NCBI RefSeq assembly: GCF_014898155.1
Contig: NZ_CP062938.1
Coordinates: forward strand, 1,178,001 to 1,242,000
Length of the DNA: 64,000 bases
Direction of reading: 5' to 3'
Source of the DNA: Bifidobacterium eulemuris
GTDB taxonomy: Bacteria; Actinomycetota; Actinomycetes; Actinomycetales; Bifidobacteriaceae
Shown here: positions 16,574 to 25,612 of the stretch, piece after piece
How the letters are laid out: every line of letters starts with the position of its first letter
Position numbering within the stretch: position 1 is the stretch's first letter
Program-made: the position numbers and the translations under genes
The notes under the pieces: generated by a model
The model's database searches: none
Told to the model about the DNA's origin: nothing
Seen by the model: only the letters and a program-made list of their open reading frames with translations

Positions 16574-19204
16574 ATGAGGAATCCGAAACTTCACCGGTAT
16601 GCGACGAGGCCCGGTCTGTACTTCACCGACGATGGCGGCGCCGACGCCGTCGTGCGCTCGGAAACCGCCGATCAGGTCTGGCTGTCCGTGCTGGAGCCCA
16701 TCGACCAGCCCAGCGCGTTCTTCGGCGAATCCGTCCGCCTGTTCGACACCCCCAACGTGCCCTTCGTGCGCCAGATCCAGGAATTCGCCGTCTGCTCGCG
16801 AGTCATCGAATCGCTGTATGTGCGCGAGACGCTGTTCCGCATGCAGGGACCGAACTACGGACTGTGGTATGTGCATCTGCCCAAAGCGTGGGACGGCATG
16901 CGCTACGGCTACCGCGTGGATGGGGCGTGGGATCCGAAACACGGCGTGCGCTTCAACCCGTACAAACTGCTGCTCGACCCCTACGGCAAAGGCATCGACG
17001 GCTCCATGGAGCTCTGCCCCGCCGCCTTCTCCTACGACTGCGACGTGGTGGACGGCAAGGTGAAAGGCTCCGCGTTCGGCCCCATGAACACCATCGACTC
17101 GCTCGGGCACATGCCCATATCCGTGGCGATCGACGACCGCGACTCCAAAAAACACGAAGGAGACCCGGACCACCCCCACGTGCCGTGGAGCAAAACGGTG
17201 ATCTACGAGCTGCACGTCAAAGGCTTCACCGCCAACGCGCCATGGCTGCCCGAGGAACTGCGCGGCACCTACGCGGGCCTCGCGCACCCCATCACCTTGA
17301 GCTACCTGCAGAACCTCGGCGTCACCTCCCTCGAGCTGCTGCCCATCCAAGCCAAGCAGGACGAACTGTTCCTCCAAGAGCACGGCCGCAGCAACTATTG
17401 GGGATATTCGACCCTGAACTACTTCTCCCCCGAACCCTCCTACGCCACCAAGGCCGCGCGCGAACGCGGCGCCGGCGCGGTGCGCCAGGAGGTCATCGAC
17501 ATGGTGCGCGCCCTGCACGAGGCGGGCTTCGAGGTCATTATGGACGTGGTCTACAACCACACCTGCGAGGGCGGCGTGGAAGGGCCGACCACCTGCTGGC
17601 GAGGCCTCGACTCCATCTCCTACTACCGCCACCAGAAAGACAACGTCGGACGGCTCGAAGACACCACCGGCTGCGGCAACAGCCTCGACTTCACGAACAC
17701 GCACGTCATCACATTCGCCATCGATTCGCTGCGCTACTGGGCCAAACGCATCGGCATCGACGGATTCCGCTTCGACCTGGCGGCCTCGCTCGCCCGGCTC
17801 GACGGCGAATTCACCCGCCACCATCCTTTCCTGTACGCCCTGCGCTCCGACCTGCTGCTCGGCAATCTCAAACTCATTATGGAACCGTGGGATCTGGGTA
17901 ACCTCGGCTGGCGCACCGGCCAGTTCGGCAGCCCCTTCGGCGAGTGGAACGACCGCTTCCGCGACACGACCCGCACCTTCTGGCTCACCGACGTGGAGGC
18001 CGGCCACGGATCGGGCCGCGTCGGCATGCAGGAGATGGCCACGCGCCTGTGCGGATCGGCGGACCTGTTCGCCACCGATCCAGGGCGAGGCGCCTCATCG
18101 TCGATCAACTACGTCGCCTGCCACGACGGCTTCACCCTCACCGATCTGACGCAATACGCGGTCAAACACAACGAGGTCAACGGCGAGAACAACAACGACG
18201 GCTCGAATGTGAACCATTCCGCCAACTTCGGCGTGGAAGGGCCGAGTGACGACCCCGCGATCACACTCAAACGCGAGCGGGCCGCGATGAACATGCTGGG
18301 CACGCTGCTGCTCAGCCTCGGCACCCCGATGATGCTCGCCGGAGACGAGTTCGGCAACTCGCAGCACGGCAACAACAACCCCTACAGCCAGGACAACGAC
18401 ATCACCTGGCTGACGTGGGACTGGCTGTACGCGCCGGAGAAGACGCCCCAGATGAACCGTCTGGACACCGTCTCGCGGCTGCTGTCGCTGCGGCGCTCGC
18501 TGGACATGTTCCATCATGAGGATTTCTTCACGCGATTGAGCCAGCTGGGATTGCTCAAGCCCTCCAGCCGCGTGCAGTGGTTCCTGCCCAACGGCACGAC
18601 GCCCATGGAACGCGACTGGTTCGATCTGGGGATGCGCAGCTTCACCATGCGGCTGCTCTCCAACAATGAGGTGGACGTGCTGCTGCTCGTCAACGGTGTG
18701 AACGAGGACACCGCCTTCCGCCTGCCCTCCGACAGCGAATGGACGCCGGTGTGGAGCTCGGCGGAATCGACCGGACAGAGGCCCGGACACGGGCTGGCGG
18801 TGGAGGATCTGCCCACTGAGGATTCGCAGTCCACCTGGACGAGGAACGTGCCGCCCGACAGCTCCGTACACTATCTGATCAAGCGGATGCAGGAGCGGAT
18901 GGCGGCCGACGACGCGATCCATCTGGTGTCGATGGTCGAAACGGAGAACGAATCCAGCACCTTGGCGATGCCGGCGGCGCGCGACGACGACGCGCGCGAT
19001 GGTGGTGCGCACGATGGCAGCGTATATGGCACCAGCGCACGCGATGACGCACGCGATGCATCGGCCGTCAAGGGCAAGGCCCAATCACAGGCCCAAACAC
19101 AGTCGCAATCCCCGGCGGAGCAGCCGGCCGTGGCGGAACAGCCCGACGACAATGTCTGGACGGCCCCCGCCTTAAGCATCAGCCTGATGAAGCAGGTGGG
19201 ATAG
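16574..19204 (+). CDS. glgX: Glycogen debranching enzyme GlgX (GH13 isoamylase type)
   Basis: This enzyme cleaves alpha-1,6 branch points of glycogen or limit dextrins. An N-terminal CBM48-like sandwich (about 1-150) precedes the GH13 barrel with GFRFDLAASLARL (nucleophile Asp), LIMEPWDLG (acid/base Glu) and ACHDGFTLTDL (third Asp). At 876 aa it is longer than the usual 700-730: from about residue 790 on there is a low-complexity tail rich in Asp/Arg/Ala and then Gln/Ser, ending in an ordinary-looking ALSISLMKQVG. The tail is encoded by imperfect short repeats around 18975-19150 and is probably disordered. The gene is monocistronic; together with malQ at 20605 it serves alpha-glucan metabolism. 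Confidence 0.93.
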   Translation: MRNPKLHRYATRPGLYFTDDGGADAVVRSETADQVWLSVLEPIDQPSAFFGESVRLFDTPNVPFVRQIQEFAVCSRVIESLYVRETLFRMQGPNYGLWYVHLPKAWDGMRYGYRVDGAWDPKHGVRFNPYKLLLDPYGKGIDGSMELCPAAFSYDCDVVDGKVKGSAFGPMNTIDSLGHMPISVAIDDRDSKKHEGDPDHPHVPWSKTVIYELHVKGFTANAPWLPEELRGTYAGLAHPITLSYLQNLGVTSLELLPIQAKQDELFLQEHGRSNYWGYSTLNYFSPEPSYATKAARERGAGAVRQEVIDMVRALHEAGFEVIMDVVYNHTCEGGVEGPTTCWRGLDSISYYRHQKDNVGRLEDTTGCGNSLDFTNTHVITFAIDSLRYWAKRIGIDGFRFDLAASLARLDGEFTRHHPFLYALRSDLLLGNLKLIMEPWDLGNLGWRTGQFGSPFGEWNDRFRDTTRTFWLTDVEAGHGSGRVGMQEMATRLCGSADLFATDPGRGASSSINYVACHDGFTLTDLTQYAVKHNEVNGENNNDGSNVNHSANFGVEGPSDDPAITLKRERAAMNMLGTLLLSLGTPMMLAGDEFGNSQHGNNNPYSQDNDITWLTWDWLYAPEKTPQMNRLDTVSRLLSLRRSLDMFHHEDFFTRLSQLGLLKPSSRVQWFLPNGTTPMERDWFDLGMRSFTMRLLSNNEVDVLLLVNGVNEDTAFRLPSDSEWTPVWSSAESTGQRPGHGLAVEDLPTEDSQSTWTRNVPPDSSVHYLIKRMQERMAADDAIHLVSMVETENESSTLAMPAARDDDARDGGAHDGSVYGTSARDDARDASAVKGKAQSQAQTQSQSPAEQPAVAEQPDDNVWTAPALSISLMKQVG

Positions 19205-19221
19205 CAGCCACCCGCAACATC

Positions 19222-19287
19222 GTCATCCCGAGCGGAGTCGAGGGATCTCTCTTCGCCAGGAGATCCCTCGACTCCGCTCGGGATGAC
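19222..19287. repeat. Dispersed intergenic repeat, copy 2, as a perfect inverted pair
   Basis: Two 27-bp arms that are exact reverse complements (GTCATCCCGAGCGGAG... / ...CTCCGCTCGGGATGAC) flank a 12-nt loop. This is the same element as at 13882 and 28814, here as a head-to-head pair. It lies 18 bp past the glgX stop and could act as a terminator or stabilise the mRNA end. Confidence 0.8.
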
Positions 19288-19304
19288 GATGATAACGGTT
19301 ATTC

Positions 19305-19353
19305 GTCACGCTGAGCGCAGTGCGACGAGGCGCAAGCATCTCCACGGAATGAC
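19305..19353. repeat. Related intergenic repeat, GTCACGCTGAGCGCAG type
   Basis: GTCACGCTGAGCGCAG followed by AGCATCTCC...GAATGAC matches the general plan of bacterial GTCATnCTGAGCGnAG intergenic repeats: the ends GTCA and TGAC are inverted. It follows the inverted pair at 19222-19287 by 17 bp. Confidence 0.55.
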
Positions 19354-19373
19354 AATATCCGCCATGGAAACGA

Positions 19374-19405
19374 GAAAGGCTCCCGGAAAAATCCGAGAGC
19401 CTTTC
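19374..19405 (-). terminator. Rho-independent terminator of rplM-rpsI
   Basis: GAAAGGCTCTCGG and CCGGGAGCCTTTC pair around a T-rich loop, 23 bp past the rpsI stop. One mismatch interrupts the stem. The position is right for ending the ribosomal-protein transcript. Confidence 0.8.
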
Positions 19406-19428
19406 GTATAACGCGTATCGCGCCAAAC

Positions 19429-19917
19429 TTAACGCTTGGAGAACTGCGGTGCGCGGCGAGCCTTGTGCAGACCGGCCTTCTTGCGCTCCACGACACGGGA
19501 GTCGCGGGTCAGGAAGCCAGCCTTCTTCAGGGTGGCGCGGTTGGCATCGCGGTCGATGGCGTTGAGCGCGCGGGCCACGCCGAGGCGGATGGCGCCGGCC
19601 TGGCCGGTGGTGCCGCCGCCGTCAACGAGGACGATCGCGTCGAACTTGCCTTCGAGCTTGAGCAGCACGATCGGGGAGTTGACCTCACGCTGCAGCAGCT
19701 TGGAGGGGAAGTACTCCTCCAGGGTGCGGCCGTTGATGGTCCACTTGCCGGAGCCCGGAATCAGACGCACGCGGGCGACTGCCTCCTTGCGGCGACCGGT
19801 GCCGTAGCCCGGCTCGATCGCGGAGGTGCCGGTGCCGGCGCCCTCGTTGGTCTCGGTGGTGTAGCTGGTGAGCTCTTCGGTTTCCTGAACCTGGGAGTCG
19901 TTGGTGTTTTCAGCCAT
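19429..19917 (-). CDS. rpsI: 30S ribosomal protein S9
   Basis: S9 (uS9) sits in the head of the small subunit and reaches to the P-site tRNA with its C-terminal tail. The 162-aa protein has the family core [19 protein letters not shown] and ends with [10 protein letters not shown], whose terminal Lys-Arg is the conserved P-site contact. The first 35 residues are an acidic, Thr-rich extension common in Actinobacteria. AGGAGG lies upstream of ATG 19917. It follows rplM by 22 bp and shares its promoter, the universal L13-S9 pair. Confidence 0.98.
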   Translation of the reverse strand: MAENTNDSQVQETEELTSYTTETNEGAGTGTSAIEPGYGTGRRKEAVARVRLIPGSGKWTINGRTLEEYFPSKLLQREVNSPIVLLKLEGKFDAIVLVDGGGTTGQAGAIRLGVARALNAIDRDANRATLKKAGFLTRDSRVVERKKAGLHKARRAPQFSKR

Positions 19918-19939
19918 GATTCTTATCTCCTCCTACGGT

Positions 19940-20389
19940 TCACTTGGCCTGTTGCGAGACCTGGGCGATCTCGAAAGCCTGCGGCTTCTGGGCGACGTGC
20001 GGGTGCTCGGCGCCACGGAAGATGCGCAGACGATCAAGCTGCACCTTGGCCAGACGGTTCTTCGGCAGCATGCCCTTGACGGCGGCGCGGATGATGCGCT
20101 CGGGGTTCTTCTCGAGCAGCTCGGCGTAGGAATCGCGACGCAGACCGCCCGGACGGCCGGAGTGCATGTAGAGTTCCTTGCCCATCTTGTTGCCGGTCAG
20201 AGCAATCTTGTCGGCGTTGATGATGATCACATGGTTGCCGGAATCGGCGTGGGGCGCATAGGTCGGCTTGTTCTTGCCACGCAGCAGGGTTGCGACCTGG
20301 GAGGCGAGACGACCGAGCACCACGTCGGTGGCGTCGACAACATACCAGTCATGAGTCAGATCAGCTGGCTTCGGAGTGAAAGTTTTCAC
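19940..20389 (-). CDS. rplM: 50S ribosomal protein L13
   Basis: L13 (uL13) is an early-assembly protein of the large subunit. With a GTG start at 20389 the protein has 149 aa, the usual size; AAAAGG lies 7 nt before it, and the in-frame ATG at 20410 lacks a ribosome site. Family motifs: [17 protein letters not shown] at the N-terminus and [19 protein letters not shown] in the middle. It is the first gene of rplM-rpsI. Confidence 0.96.
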   Translation of the reverse strand: MKTFTPKPADLTHDWYVVDATDVVLGRLASQVATLLRGKNKPTYAPHADSGNHVIIINADKIALTGNKMGKELYMHSGRPGGLRRDSYAELLEKNPERIIRAAVKGMLPKNRLAKVQLDRLRIFRGAEHPHVAQKPQAFEIAQVSQQAK

Positions 20390-20589
20390 TAGGGTACCTT
20401 TTCTATTCATTGTGTTCCGGGCCGTCCAAATCCGGGCATGCGTTGAAGCGGCGCAAAGCCCGGCTTTTCAAGCCTCATTATCCGTGGGCTCCCTGAAAGT
20501 CCTCGATGGCGAGTGGGAAAGCGCTTTGAAGGACCCCTTAGGGAAACACAACAATCCACTAGTATATCGCCGGCCTTGACTTTAGGCAA
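20390..20589 (-). promoter_or_regulatory. Promoter and leader of rplM-rpsI
   Basis: On the minus strand TTGCCT (20584-20589) and TATACT (20561-20566) are 17 bp apart, a strong promoter. The resulting leader of about 165 nt is long and includes a stem with arms GCCGGGC / GCCCGG (about 20432-20463). Ribosomal operons are often autoregulated through such leaders, but I cannot identify a known L13 leader class here. Confidence 0.65.
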
Positions 20590-20604
20590 CCAGCGGGTTG
20601 CGTC

Positions 20605-22770
20605 TCAGCCCCGCATGATCGCGGCGATGCGCTGCACGGACTCGCGGTCGAACAATCCCTCGACCGGAACCACGTTGCCGTGCTCGTCACCCAGCGGAAT
20701 ACGCCAGTTCGGATACTCGTTATTGGTGCCCGGCTGGTTCTGCGCGCGCTTCTCGCCCACCGCGTCGGTGATCGAGGCGGCGAGCAGTTTGCACGGCGAA
20801 TCGGTGAGCGCGCGGTACAGGGCCTCCACGATCGTCTTCTCGTTGGCCACACGGTCCGCGGCGGCCTGCGCGTCGAGATAGCCGTTGTCGACCAGCATCG
20901 CGATCATCGCATCCTGCTCGGCCTGGGCGCTGGCCTGGAACTCCTCGACCGGGCACGACAGCAGTCCCAGACGTTCGCGGATCTGCACATGCTCATACTC
21001 GAGATAGCCGGCCGCCGGCGGCAGATCATGCGTGTTCACCGAGGCGAGCGCGTATTCGCGCCACTGCTTCGGCGTGCGGAACACACCGTCGCGCTGTTCG
21101 AACCATTCGACCGCGCAGCCCAACAGACCATGCGCGGACAGCGAGTCGGCCACGTAATCGGGCACCACGCCCAAGTCCTCGCCGACGACGACACCGCCGG
21201 CGCGCGAGGCCTCCAGCGCGAGGATGCCCAGCATGACATCGGCGTCGTAGTGCACATAGGCGCCATCCGTCGCGCTGCGTCCCTCGGGAATCCACCACAG
21301 GCGGAACAGGCCGAGGATATGGTCGATACGCACCGCGCCGGCGCGCGCGAACATGCTATGAACCATCTGGCGGTAGGCGGCGTAGCCGGTACGCTCCAGA
21401 TCGAGCGGGTTCAACGGCGGCTGGCTCCAATTCTGGCCCTGCTGGTTGAACATGTCCGGCGGGGCGCCCACGGTCGCGCCTTTGGCGAAGCGCTCGGGAT
21501 TCCACCACACTTCGGAACCGTTGGGATGCACGCCGACGGCCATATCGGCCATCACGCCGATGGCCATGCCCGCATCGCGCGCGGCCTGCTGCGCCGCGTT
21601 GAACTGCTCCACGGCGACCCATTCCAGCCAACGGTAGAAATCAAGCGTGTCGGGGAACCGATCCCTCAGCGCGACGACCTGTTCGGAATCCTTGGTGAGC
21701 GTACGTTCCCAGTTCTCCTCGCCGCCATCGGGCGCGCCCCACTTGTCATAGCACAGGCACCATGTGGCGTAGGCCTCCAAATCATCGCCCTGCTCCGCCT
21801 TGAACGCGTCGAACCGCGCCTGACGTTCCGCGCTGCGCCCGGCTTTGAAGATCAGCCACAGCGCGCGCATCTTCGCGCCCCACATGGTGTCGCGGTCGAT
21901 AACCTGCGAATCGCCGTTCAGCGGATCGGTTTCGGCGTGAAGCGCGTCGATCTGGGCGCGCGTGGCCTCGTCCAGCTGCGCGTATTCGGCGACGCGTTCG
22001 GGGCGGATGTAGGTGAAGTTCACCAGACTGCGCGACACCGGCAGATACGGCGACGGGGTCAGCGGGGAGACCGGCTCGGCCGCATGCATCGGATTGATCA
22101 GCATGAAATCGGCGCCCGTGCGCTGCTTGGACTCCACCAGCAGGGTTTTGAGGTCCTCGTAGTCACCCACGCCCCACGATCCGGCGGAGCGGATGGAGTA
22201 CAGCTGCGCCATCCACCCCCACAGGCTGCCGGACTTCATCTCGTCCAGCAATTCCACCCGCTCGGGAACGCTGATCAGCGTGGCGTCCTCCGTGCGGCCG
22301 GCGACCGTGACATGCAGGGTGTGGTAGCCGATCGGCAGATCCGCGGGAATGGCGAGCGAGGCGGTGGACACGAATTTGCCGTCCACCTCGTAGGCCTTCG
22401 AGCCATCCCCAGGGCCGGGAACCAGCGTGCCCTCGTATTCCTCGCCGTTCTCCAGAGTGATCGTGCCCGAGGGGACCTCCAGGATTCCGGTGTTCACCAA
22501 CGCGTGATCTTCACGGCCGGCGATATGCAGCACGGTGGGCGCGACCAGACGGCCATGTCGTTCGCGCAGGATCCCGCGGATGGAGTCGAGCGCGATGGAT
22601 TCGTCACGGGCGTCGACGCCAAGCGCCGCCAGCACTTCGACCAGGACATCATCGTCGATCTCGTGCCAGTCATGGCTCATGCCAGTGTAACTTGTGGCGA
22701 TTCCGACCAATCGAGCCAAACGAATCAGCGGACGTGCCAGACGTTCTTCACTCTCAAAGTTCTCTGTCAT
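20605..22770 (-). CDS. malQ: 4-alpha-glucanotransferase (amylomaltase)
   Basis: MalQ (GH77) transfers maltooligosaccharyl units between alpha-1,4-glucans, releasing glucose. The 721 aa match the long actinobacterial/E. coli-type form with an N-terminal extension of about 140 residues before the barrel. Catalytic residues: Asp in GAVRIDHILGLFRLWW, Glu in VVVGEDLG, and Asp in NTHDLPPAAGYL. ATG 22770 is preferred over an upstream ATG at 22788: a TACACT box ends 7 nt before it and there is no Shine-Dalgarno site, which suggests a leaderless mRNA. It works with GlgX in glycogen and malto-oligosaccharide metabolism. It stands alone. Confidence 0.95.
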   Translation of the reverse strand: MTENFESEERLARPLIRLARLVGIATSYTGMSHDWHEIDDDVLVEVLAALGVDARDESIALDSIRGILRERHGRLVAPTVLHIAGREDHALVNTGILEVPSGTITLENGEEYEGTLVPGPGDGSKAYEVDGKFVSTASLAIPADLPIGYHTLHVTVAGRTEDATLISVPERVELLDEMKSGSLWGWMAQLYSIRSAGSWGVGDYEDLKTLLVESKQRTGADFMLINPMHAAEPVSPLTPSPYLPVSRSLVNFTYIRPERVAEYAQLDEATRAQIDALHAETDPLNGDSQVIDRDTMWGAKMRALWLIFKAGRSAERQARFDAFKAEQGDDLEAYATWCLCYDKWGAPDGGEENWERTLTKDSEQVVALRDRFPDTLDFYRWLEWVAVEQFNAAQQAARDAGMAIGVMADMAVGVHPNGSEVWWNPERFAKGATVGAPPDMFNQQGQNWSQPPLNPLDLERTGYAAYRQMVHSMFARAGAVRIDHILGLFRLWWIPEGRSATDGAYVHYDADVMLGILALEASRAGGVVVGEDLGVVPDYVADSLSAHGLLGCAVEWFEQRDGVFRTPKQWREYALASVNTHDLPPAAGYLEYEHVQIRERLGLLSCPVEEFQASAQAEQDAMIAMLVDNGYLDAQAAADRVANEKTIVEALYRALTDSPCKLLAASITDAVGEKRAQNQPGTNNEYPNWRIPLGDEHGNVVPVEGLFDRESVQRIAAIMRG

Positions 22771-22777
22771 AGTGTTT

Positions 22778-22783
22778 AGTGTA
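22778..22783 (-). promoter_or_regulatory. -10 box of a leaderless malQ promoter
   Basis: TACACT on the minus strand is followed by 7 nt and then the malQ ATG. No Shine-Dalgarno sequence is present and no convincing -35 box is seen. Confidence 0.45.
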
Positions 22784-22790
22784 ACCATCG

Positions 22791-22812
22791 AAAAACCGCG
22801 CCACGCGGCTGT
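22791..22812 (-). terminator. Short terminator upstream of malQ
   Basis: On the minus strand CCGCG-TGG-CGCGG is followed by TTTTT. It would end transcripts from the LRV gene at 22972 and insulate malQ, although it is 160 bp past that gene's stop. Confidence 0.5.
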
Positions 22813-22971
22813 TTTACGGTTTCTGCAATCGTTGTCAGAAAAAAGACGGGGGCAACGGACACGGTCCGATCCTCCATGTTACGGGCAAACGGACCGGTTG
22901 AAGCCACGCGCCCATTCCCCCGACCTCTCCCCCGCACCTCGGGAAACGATCAATCATGACACGCGCGAAAA

Positions 22972-23592
22972 CTACCGGCCTGCGGCGCGGCGCACCTCTT
23001 CGGACGGATCCGTCGCCAGTTTTTCGCGCATTTCCGCGCTGGTGTTGGGATTCAACGCCACGGCGCGGCGCACCATGGACGAGAGGATCGGCGAGGCCCC
23101 TGATTCGAGTTCCGTGCCGAGAACCCCAAGATAATCCAAGGTCTGGGTATCCGTTTCGGGATTCTGCGCCCCCTCCAGACGCATCTTCCATGACGTGTGC
23201 TTGTTGGTGAGCGCGGTGTCGCGCACTTCAGGAATCGGATCCTTGGTCAGGCGGCCAAGCAGCCAGTTCTTGCTGTCCTCGTTGGCGGCGACGGCTTGGC
23301 GCACCGCGGGCTCGGCATCGACCGACAATTTGATCAGCACATTCGGGAACGGCATGGTTTGGGCGAGGAACAGACGGTCCTCGACTGGCGTGTGGGGATT
23401 GCCTGCCACGGCCTCCAGCAATGCCGTGGCTCGTGAGAACGAGGCCTGGTCGGCGCGGTCGGGCAACGGCCGGCGTGCGAATTCGCTGAGTTCCGCGGAA
23501 TCGGTGGAATGGCGCAGACGTTCGTAAGTCTCCGTCAACGGTTCGAAGCCCTGCGAAGCGGATGTGGTCTCATTGCTGTTCTCGTCGGTCAT
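22972..23592 (-). CDS. LRV/HEAT-like repeat protein of unknown function
   Basis: A 206-aa soluble protein. From about residue 50 it is built of helical repeats with the recurring patterns AVAGNPHTPVEDRLFLAQ, AVAANEDSKNWLLGRLTKD and AVALNPNTSAEMREKLATD, as in leucine-rich-repeat-variant proteins. The Cys residues of the iron-sulfur type are absent. Such repeats make a binding surface, so a scaffold role is likely but the partner is unknown. No ribosome site precedes ATG 23592; instead TAAGCT ends 7 nt upstream (23600-23605), suggesting a leaderless mRNA. The FHA protein at 51842 ends in a related segment. Confidence 0.6.
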   Translation of the reverse strand: MTDENSNETTSASQGFEPLTETYERLRHSTDSAELSEFARRPLPDRADQASFSRATALLEAVAGNPHTPVEDRLFLAQTMPFPNVLIKLSVDAEPAVRQAVAANEDSKNWLLGRLTKDPIPEVRDTALTNKHTSWKMRLEGAQNPETDTQTLDYLGVLGTELESGASPILSSMVRRAVALNPNTSAEMREKLATDPSEEVRRAAGR

Positions 23593-23649
23593 ACCGACCA
23601 GCTTAGTTCAGGGTCCGCGACGTCGCCTCGCCGCGTCGCACGGCTCGGC

Positions 23650-23875
23650 GTGGACGAACCGGCAGCTACCGACGAATCATCCACGCCTACGCATCGCCCA
23701 CCGTGGACGAACCGGCACACACTAACGAACCATCCACGCTGACAGGCCCGAGCGTGGATAAAACAACAGCTACTACAAAATCGTCCACGCTGAGACACCT
23801 CTCATCGTGGACGAACCGGCAGCTACTAACGAATCATCCACGCCTAGGCATCGCCCAGCGTGGACGAACCGTCTC
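23650..23875. repeat. Tandem array of five hairpin units (51-53 bp period)
   Basis: Units begin at 23650, 23703, 23754, 23807 and 23860, each with GTGGACGA (one GTGGATAA). In the first four, TCATCCACGC or TCGTCCACGC follows about 27 bp later, closing a stem of up to 10 bp. Stem changes keep pairing (ACGA with TCAT or ATAA with TCGT, G-T wobble). The fifth unit is cut by the end of the IMPACT gene. The array lies between the 3' end of that gene and the start of the LRV gene. Confidence 0.85.
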
Positions 23876-24548
23876 AGACGCCGACCTGACCGGCATCCGC
23901 GCCCGAACCCGCATCCGGCACGGCGCGGTTCACGCAATCCAACGGCTCCGGCGTCAACGCGGCGTTGAACGCCTCACGCACCCGATCCTCGAAACGCGCC
24001 GCATTCTCGACGGGCACGGCCACCACCAGCTCTACCCTATCGGTGTAAGTCTCCTGATCCTGAGTGCCGTCGCTTTGCGCCAGCAACTGCTGCAATCGGG
24101 CCAACTGCGGATACTCCAACCTCAGCCGATACCGCTGGCAGGGCACGATGCTCGCCGCGGTCGCGGCCTTCATCGCCAACGAAGCGGCCGACGAATACGC
24201 GCGCACCAAACCGCCCGAACCCAGCAGAATACCGCCGAAATACCGGGTGACAGCCACCACGCAATCCGTGGAGCCGCTTTGGCGCAGCACGTCGAGGATC
24301 GGCTTGCCCGCGGTGCCGGAAGGTTCGCCGTCATCGCTCATACGCTCGCTCAGCCGGCCATCCGCGCCACCCGTCACCGCCGCATACGCCACATGCCGGG
24401 CTTTGGGATGCTGTTCGCGGATCGTCTCCACGAACGCGAGCGCCTCCTCAAGCGAGTCGATATGGGCGGCGTCGCCGATGAATTCGGATTTCTTCTCCAC
24501 CAGCGAGGCGTGCGCCGGCTGGTCGGCAGGATTCAGAATCGTGCGCAT
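23874..24548 (-). CDS. IMPACT-family (YigZ-like) protein
   Basis: A 224-aa protein of the UPF0029/IMPACT family. The N-terminal domain (about 1-120) has KKSEFIGDAAHI and the signature DGEPSGTAGKPILDVL; the C-terminal domain is the DUF1949-type ferredoxin fold. Bacterial members are thought to bind RNA or ribosomes, but the role is not settled. The start codon ATG 24548 shares its A with the stop TGA of the dehydrogenase upstream, so the pair is translationally coupled. Its 3' end runs into the tandem hairpin array at 23650. Confidence 0.85.
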   Translation of the reverse strand: MRTILNPADQPAHASLVEKKSEFIGDAAHIDSLEEALAFVETIREQHPKARHVAYAAVTGGADGRLSERMSDDGEPSGTAGKPILDVLRQSGSTDCVVAVTRYFGGILLGSGGLVRAYSSAASLAMKAATAASIVPCQRYRLRLEYPQLARLQQLLAQSDGTQDQETYTDRVELVVAVPVENAARFEDRVREAFNAALTPEPLDCVNRAVPDAGSGADAGQVGV

Positions 24549-25570
24549 CAGCGTTCCGACACCACGACGTTCAGCCGTTCGCCTTGCAGAAAGGCGGCCG
24601 CGCAGGCGACCATCTGGCGGGTGAGCTCCACGAACGCGCCGTCGGTGCGCCATCCCACATGCGGCGTGAGCACGATGCCGGGGATTTGGCACAACGGATC
24701 GTCCGCGGCCAGCGGCTCATGGTCATACACGTCGAGCGCGGCGGGGATGTCGCCTCGTTGCAGTCGGGCGAGCAGCGCGCCCGGCTCGATCACCTCGGCG
24801 CGGGCCGTGTTGACGAACAGCGTGCCCGGGCGCAGGCGTTCCAAATGCTCGGCGGTGATGATGCCGCGCGTGCCATGCTCGCCTTCCAGCAGCGGCATAT
24901 GCACGGAGACGACATCCGAATCCTCGATCAGGTCGCCTAGATCGGCCACCGGGGCCGCGCCGCAGTCGGCGAACATCTTCTCGGGAACATGCGCGCTCCA
25001 AGCGCTCACCCGCATGCCGAAGGCGCGGGCGATGCGGGCCACGGTGGCGCCGATGCCGCCGAGTCCGATGATGCCCAGACGTTTGCCGGCCAACTGCAGG
25101 CCGTCGCCACCGGCCCACGACCAGTCGCCGCGTTTGGTGGCCGCGTCGAGCTCGCCGGTGCGGCGGATCAGTTCGAACAGCAACGCGAAGGTGAGTTCGG
25201 CCACCGCGTTGTCGCCGTAGTGCTCGGCGTTGCACACACGCAGGTTCAACGTCTCGGCCAATTCGAGGTTGACGTAGCTGGCCACGCCGGTGCCGCAGAA
25301 CACCAGGCATTTGACGCCGCCGTCGGCAAGACGGCGCAGCAGCGCGTCGCTGATGTGGTAGCCGCCGATCAGCAGCACATCCGCGCCTTGCGCGCGGTCG
25401 GCGAGCGTGCCTTCGTCGGAGGTGAACTCCTCGAACATGCGCACGCGGGCGATGTCATGCAATTGCGGGAACTGGGCCTTGATCGGTTCGACCATCGCAT
25501 CGAGCACCGCGGGCATCACCACAAGCGGCAGGTCGGCGCGGTCGGATTGGGTTTCGAATACTTGCGTCAT
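24548..25570 (-). CDS. D-isomer-specific 2-hydroxyacid dehydrogenase family protein
   Basis: A 340-aa NAD-dependent dehydrogenase acting on D-2-hydroxyacids or related phospho-acids. The nucleotide-binding fold is GLGGIGATVARIARAFGMRV; the catalytic Arg, Glu and His are in FVNTARAEVIEPG, YDHEPL and VLTPHVGWRT. The substrate is unknown. Start ATG 25570 has AAGG about 8-10 nt upstream, better than an in-frame codon at 25588. The stop overlaps the start of the IMPACT gene by one base, so they form an operon; the CapA-like gene ends 42 bp upstream and may belong to it. Confidence 0.85.
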   Translation of the reverse strand: MTQVFETQSDRADLPLVVMPAVLDAMVEPIKAQFPQLHDIARVRMFEEFTSDEGTLADRAQGADVLLIGGYHISDALLRRLADGGVKCLVFCGTGVASYVNLELAETLNLRVCNAEHYGDNAVAELTFALLFELIRRTGELDAATKRGDWSWAGGDGLQLAGKRLGIIGLGGIGATVARIARAFGMRVSAWSAHVPEKMFADCGAAPVADLGDLIEDSDVVSVHMPLLEGEHGTRGIITAEHLERLRPGTLFVNTARAEVIEPGALLARLQRGDIPAALDVYDHEPLAADDPLCQIPGIVLTPHVGWRTDGAFVELTRQMVACAAAFLQGERLNVVVSER

Positions 25571-25612
25571 GGGCAACACCTTAGGCACACCAGCCGAAAA
25601 AGATGGCAGATG

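Noticed and set aside
23650..23875. CRISPR array
   Set aside because: The units are degenerate hairpins with similar rather than unique loops, and no cas genes are present.
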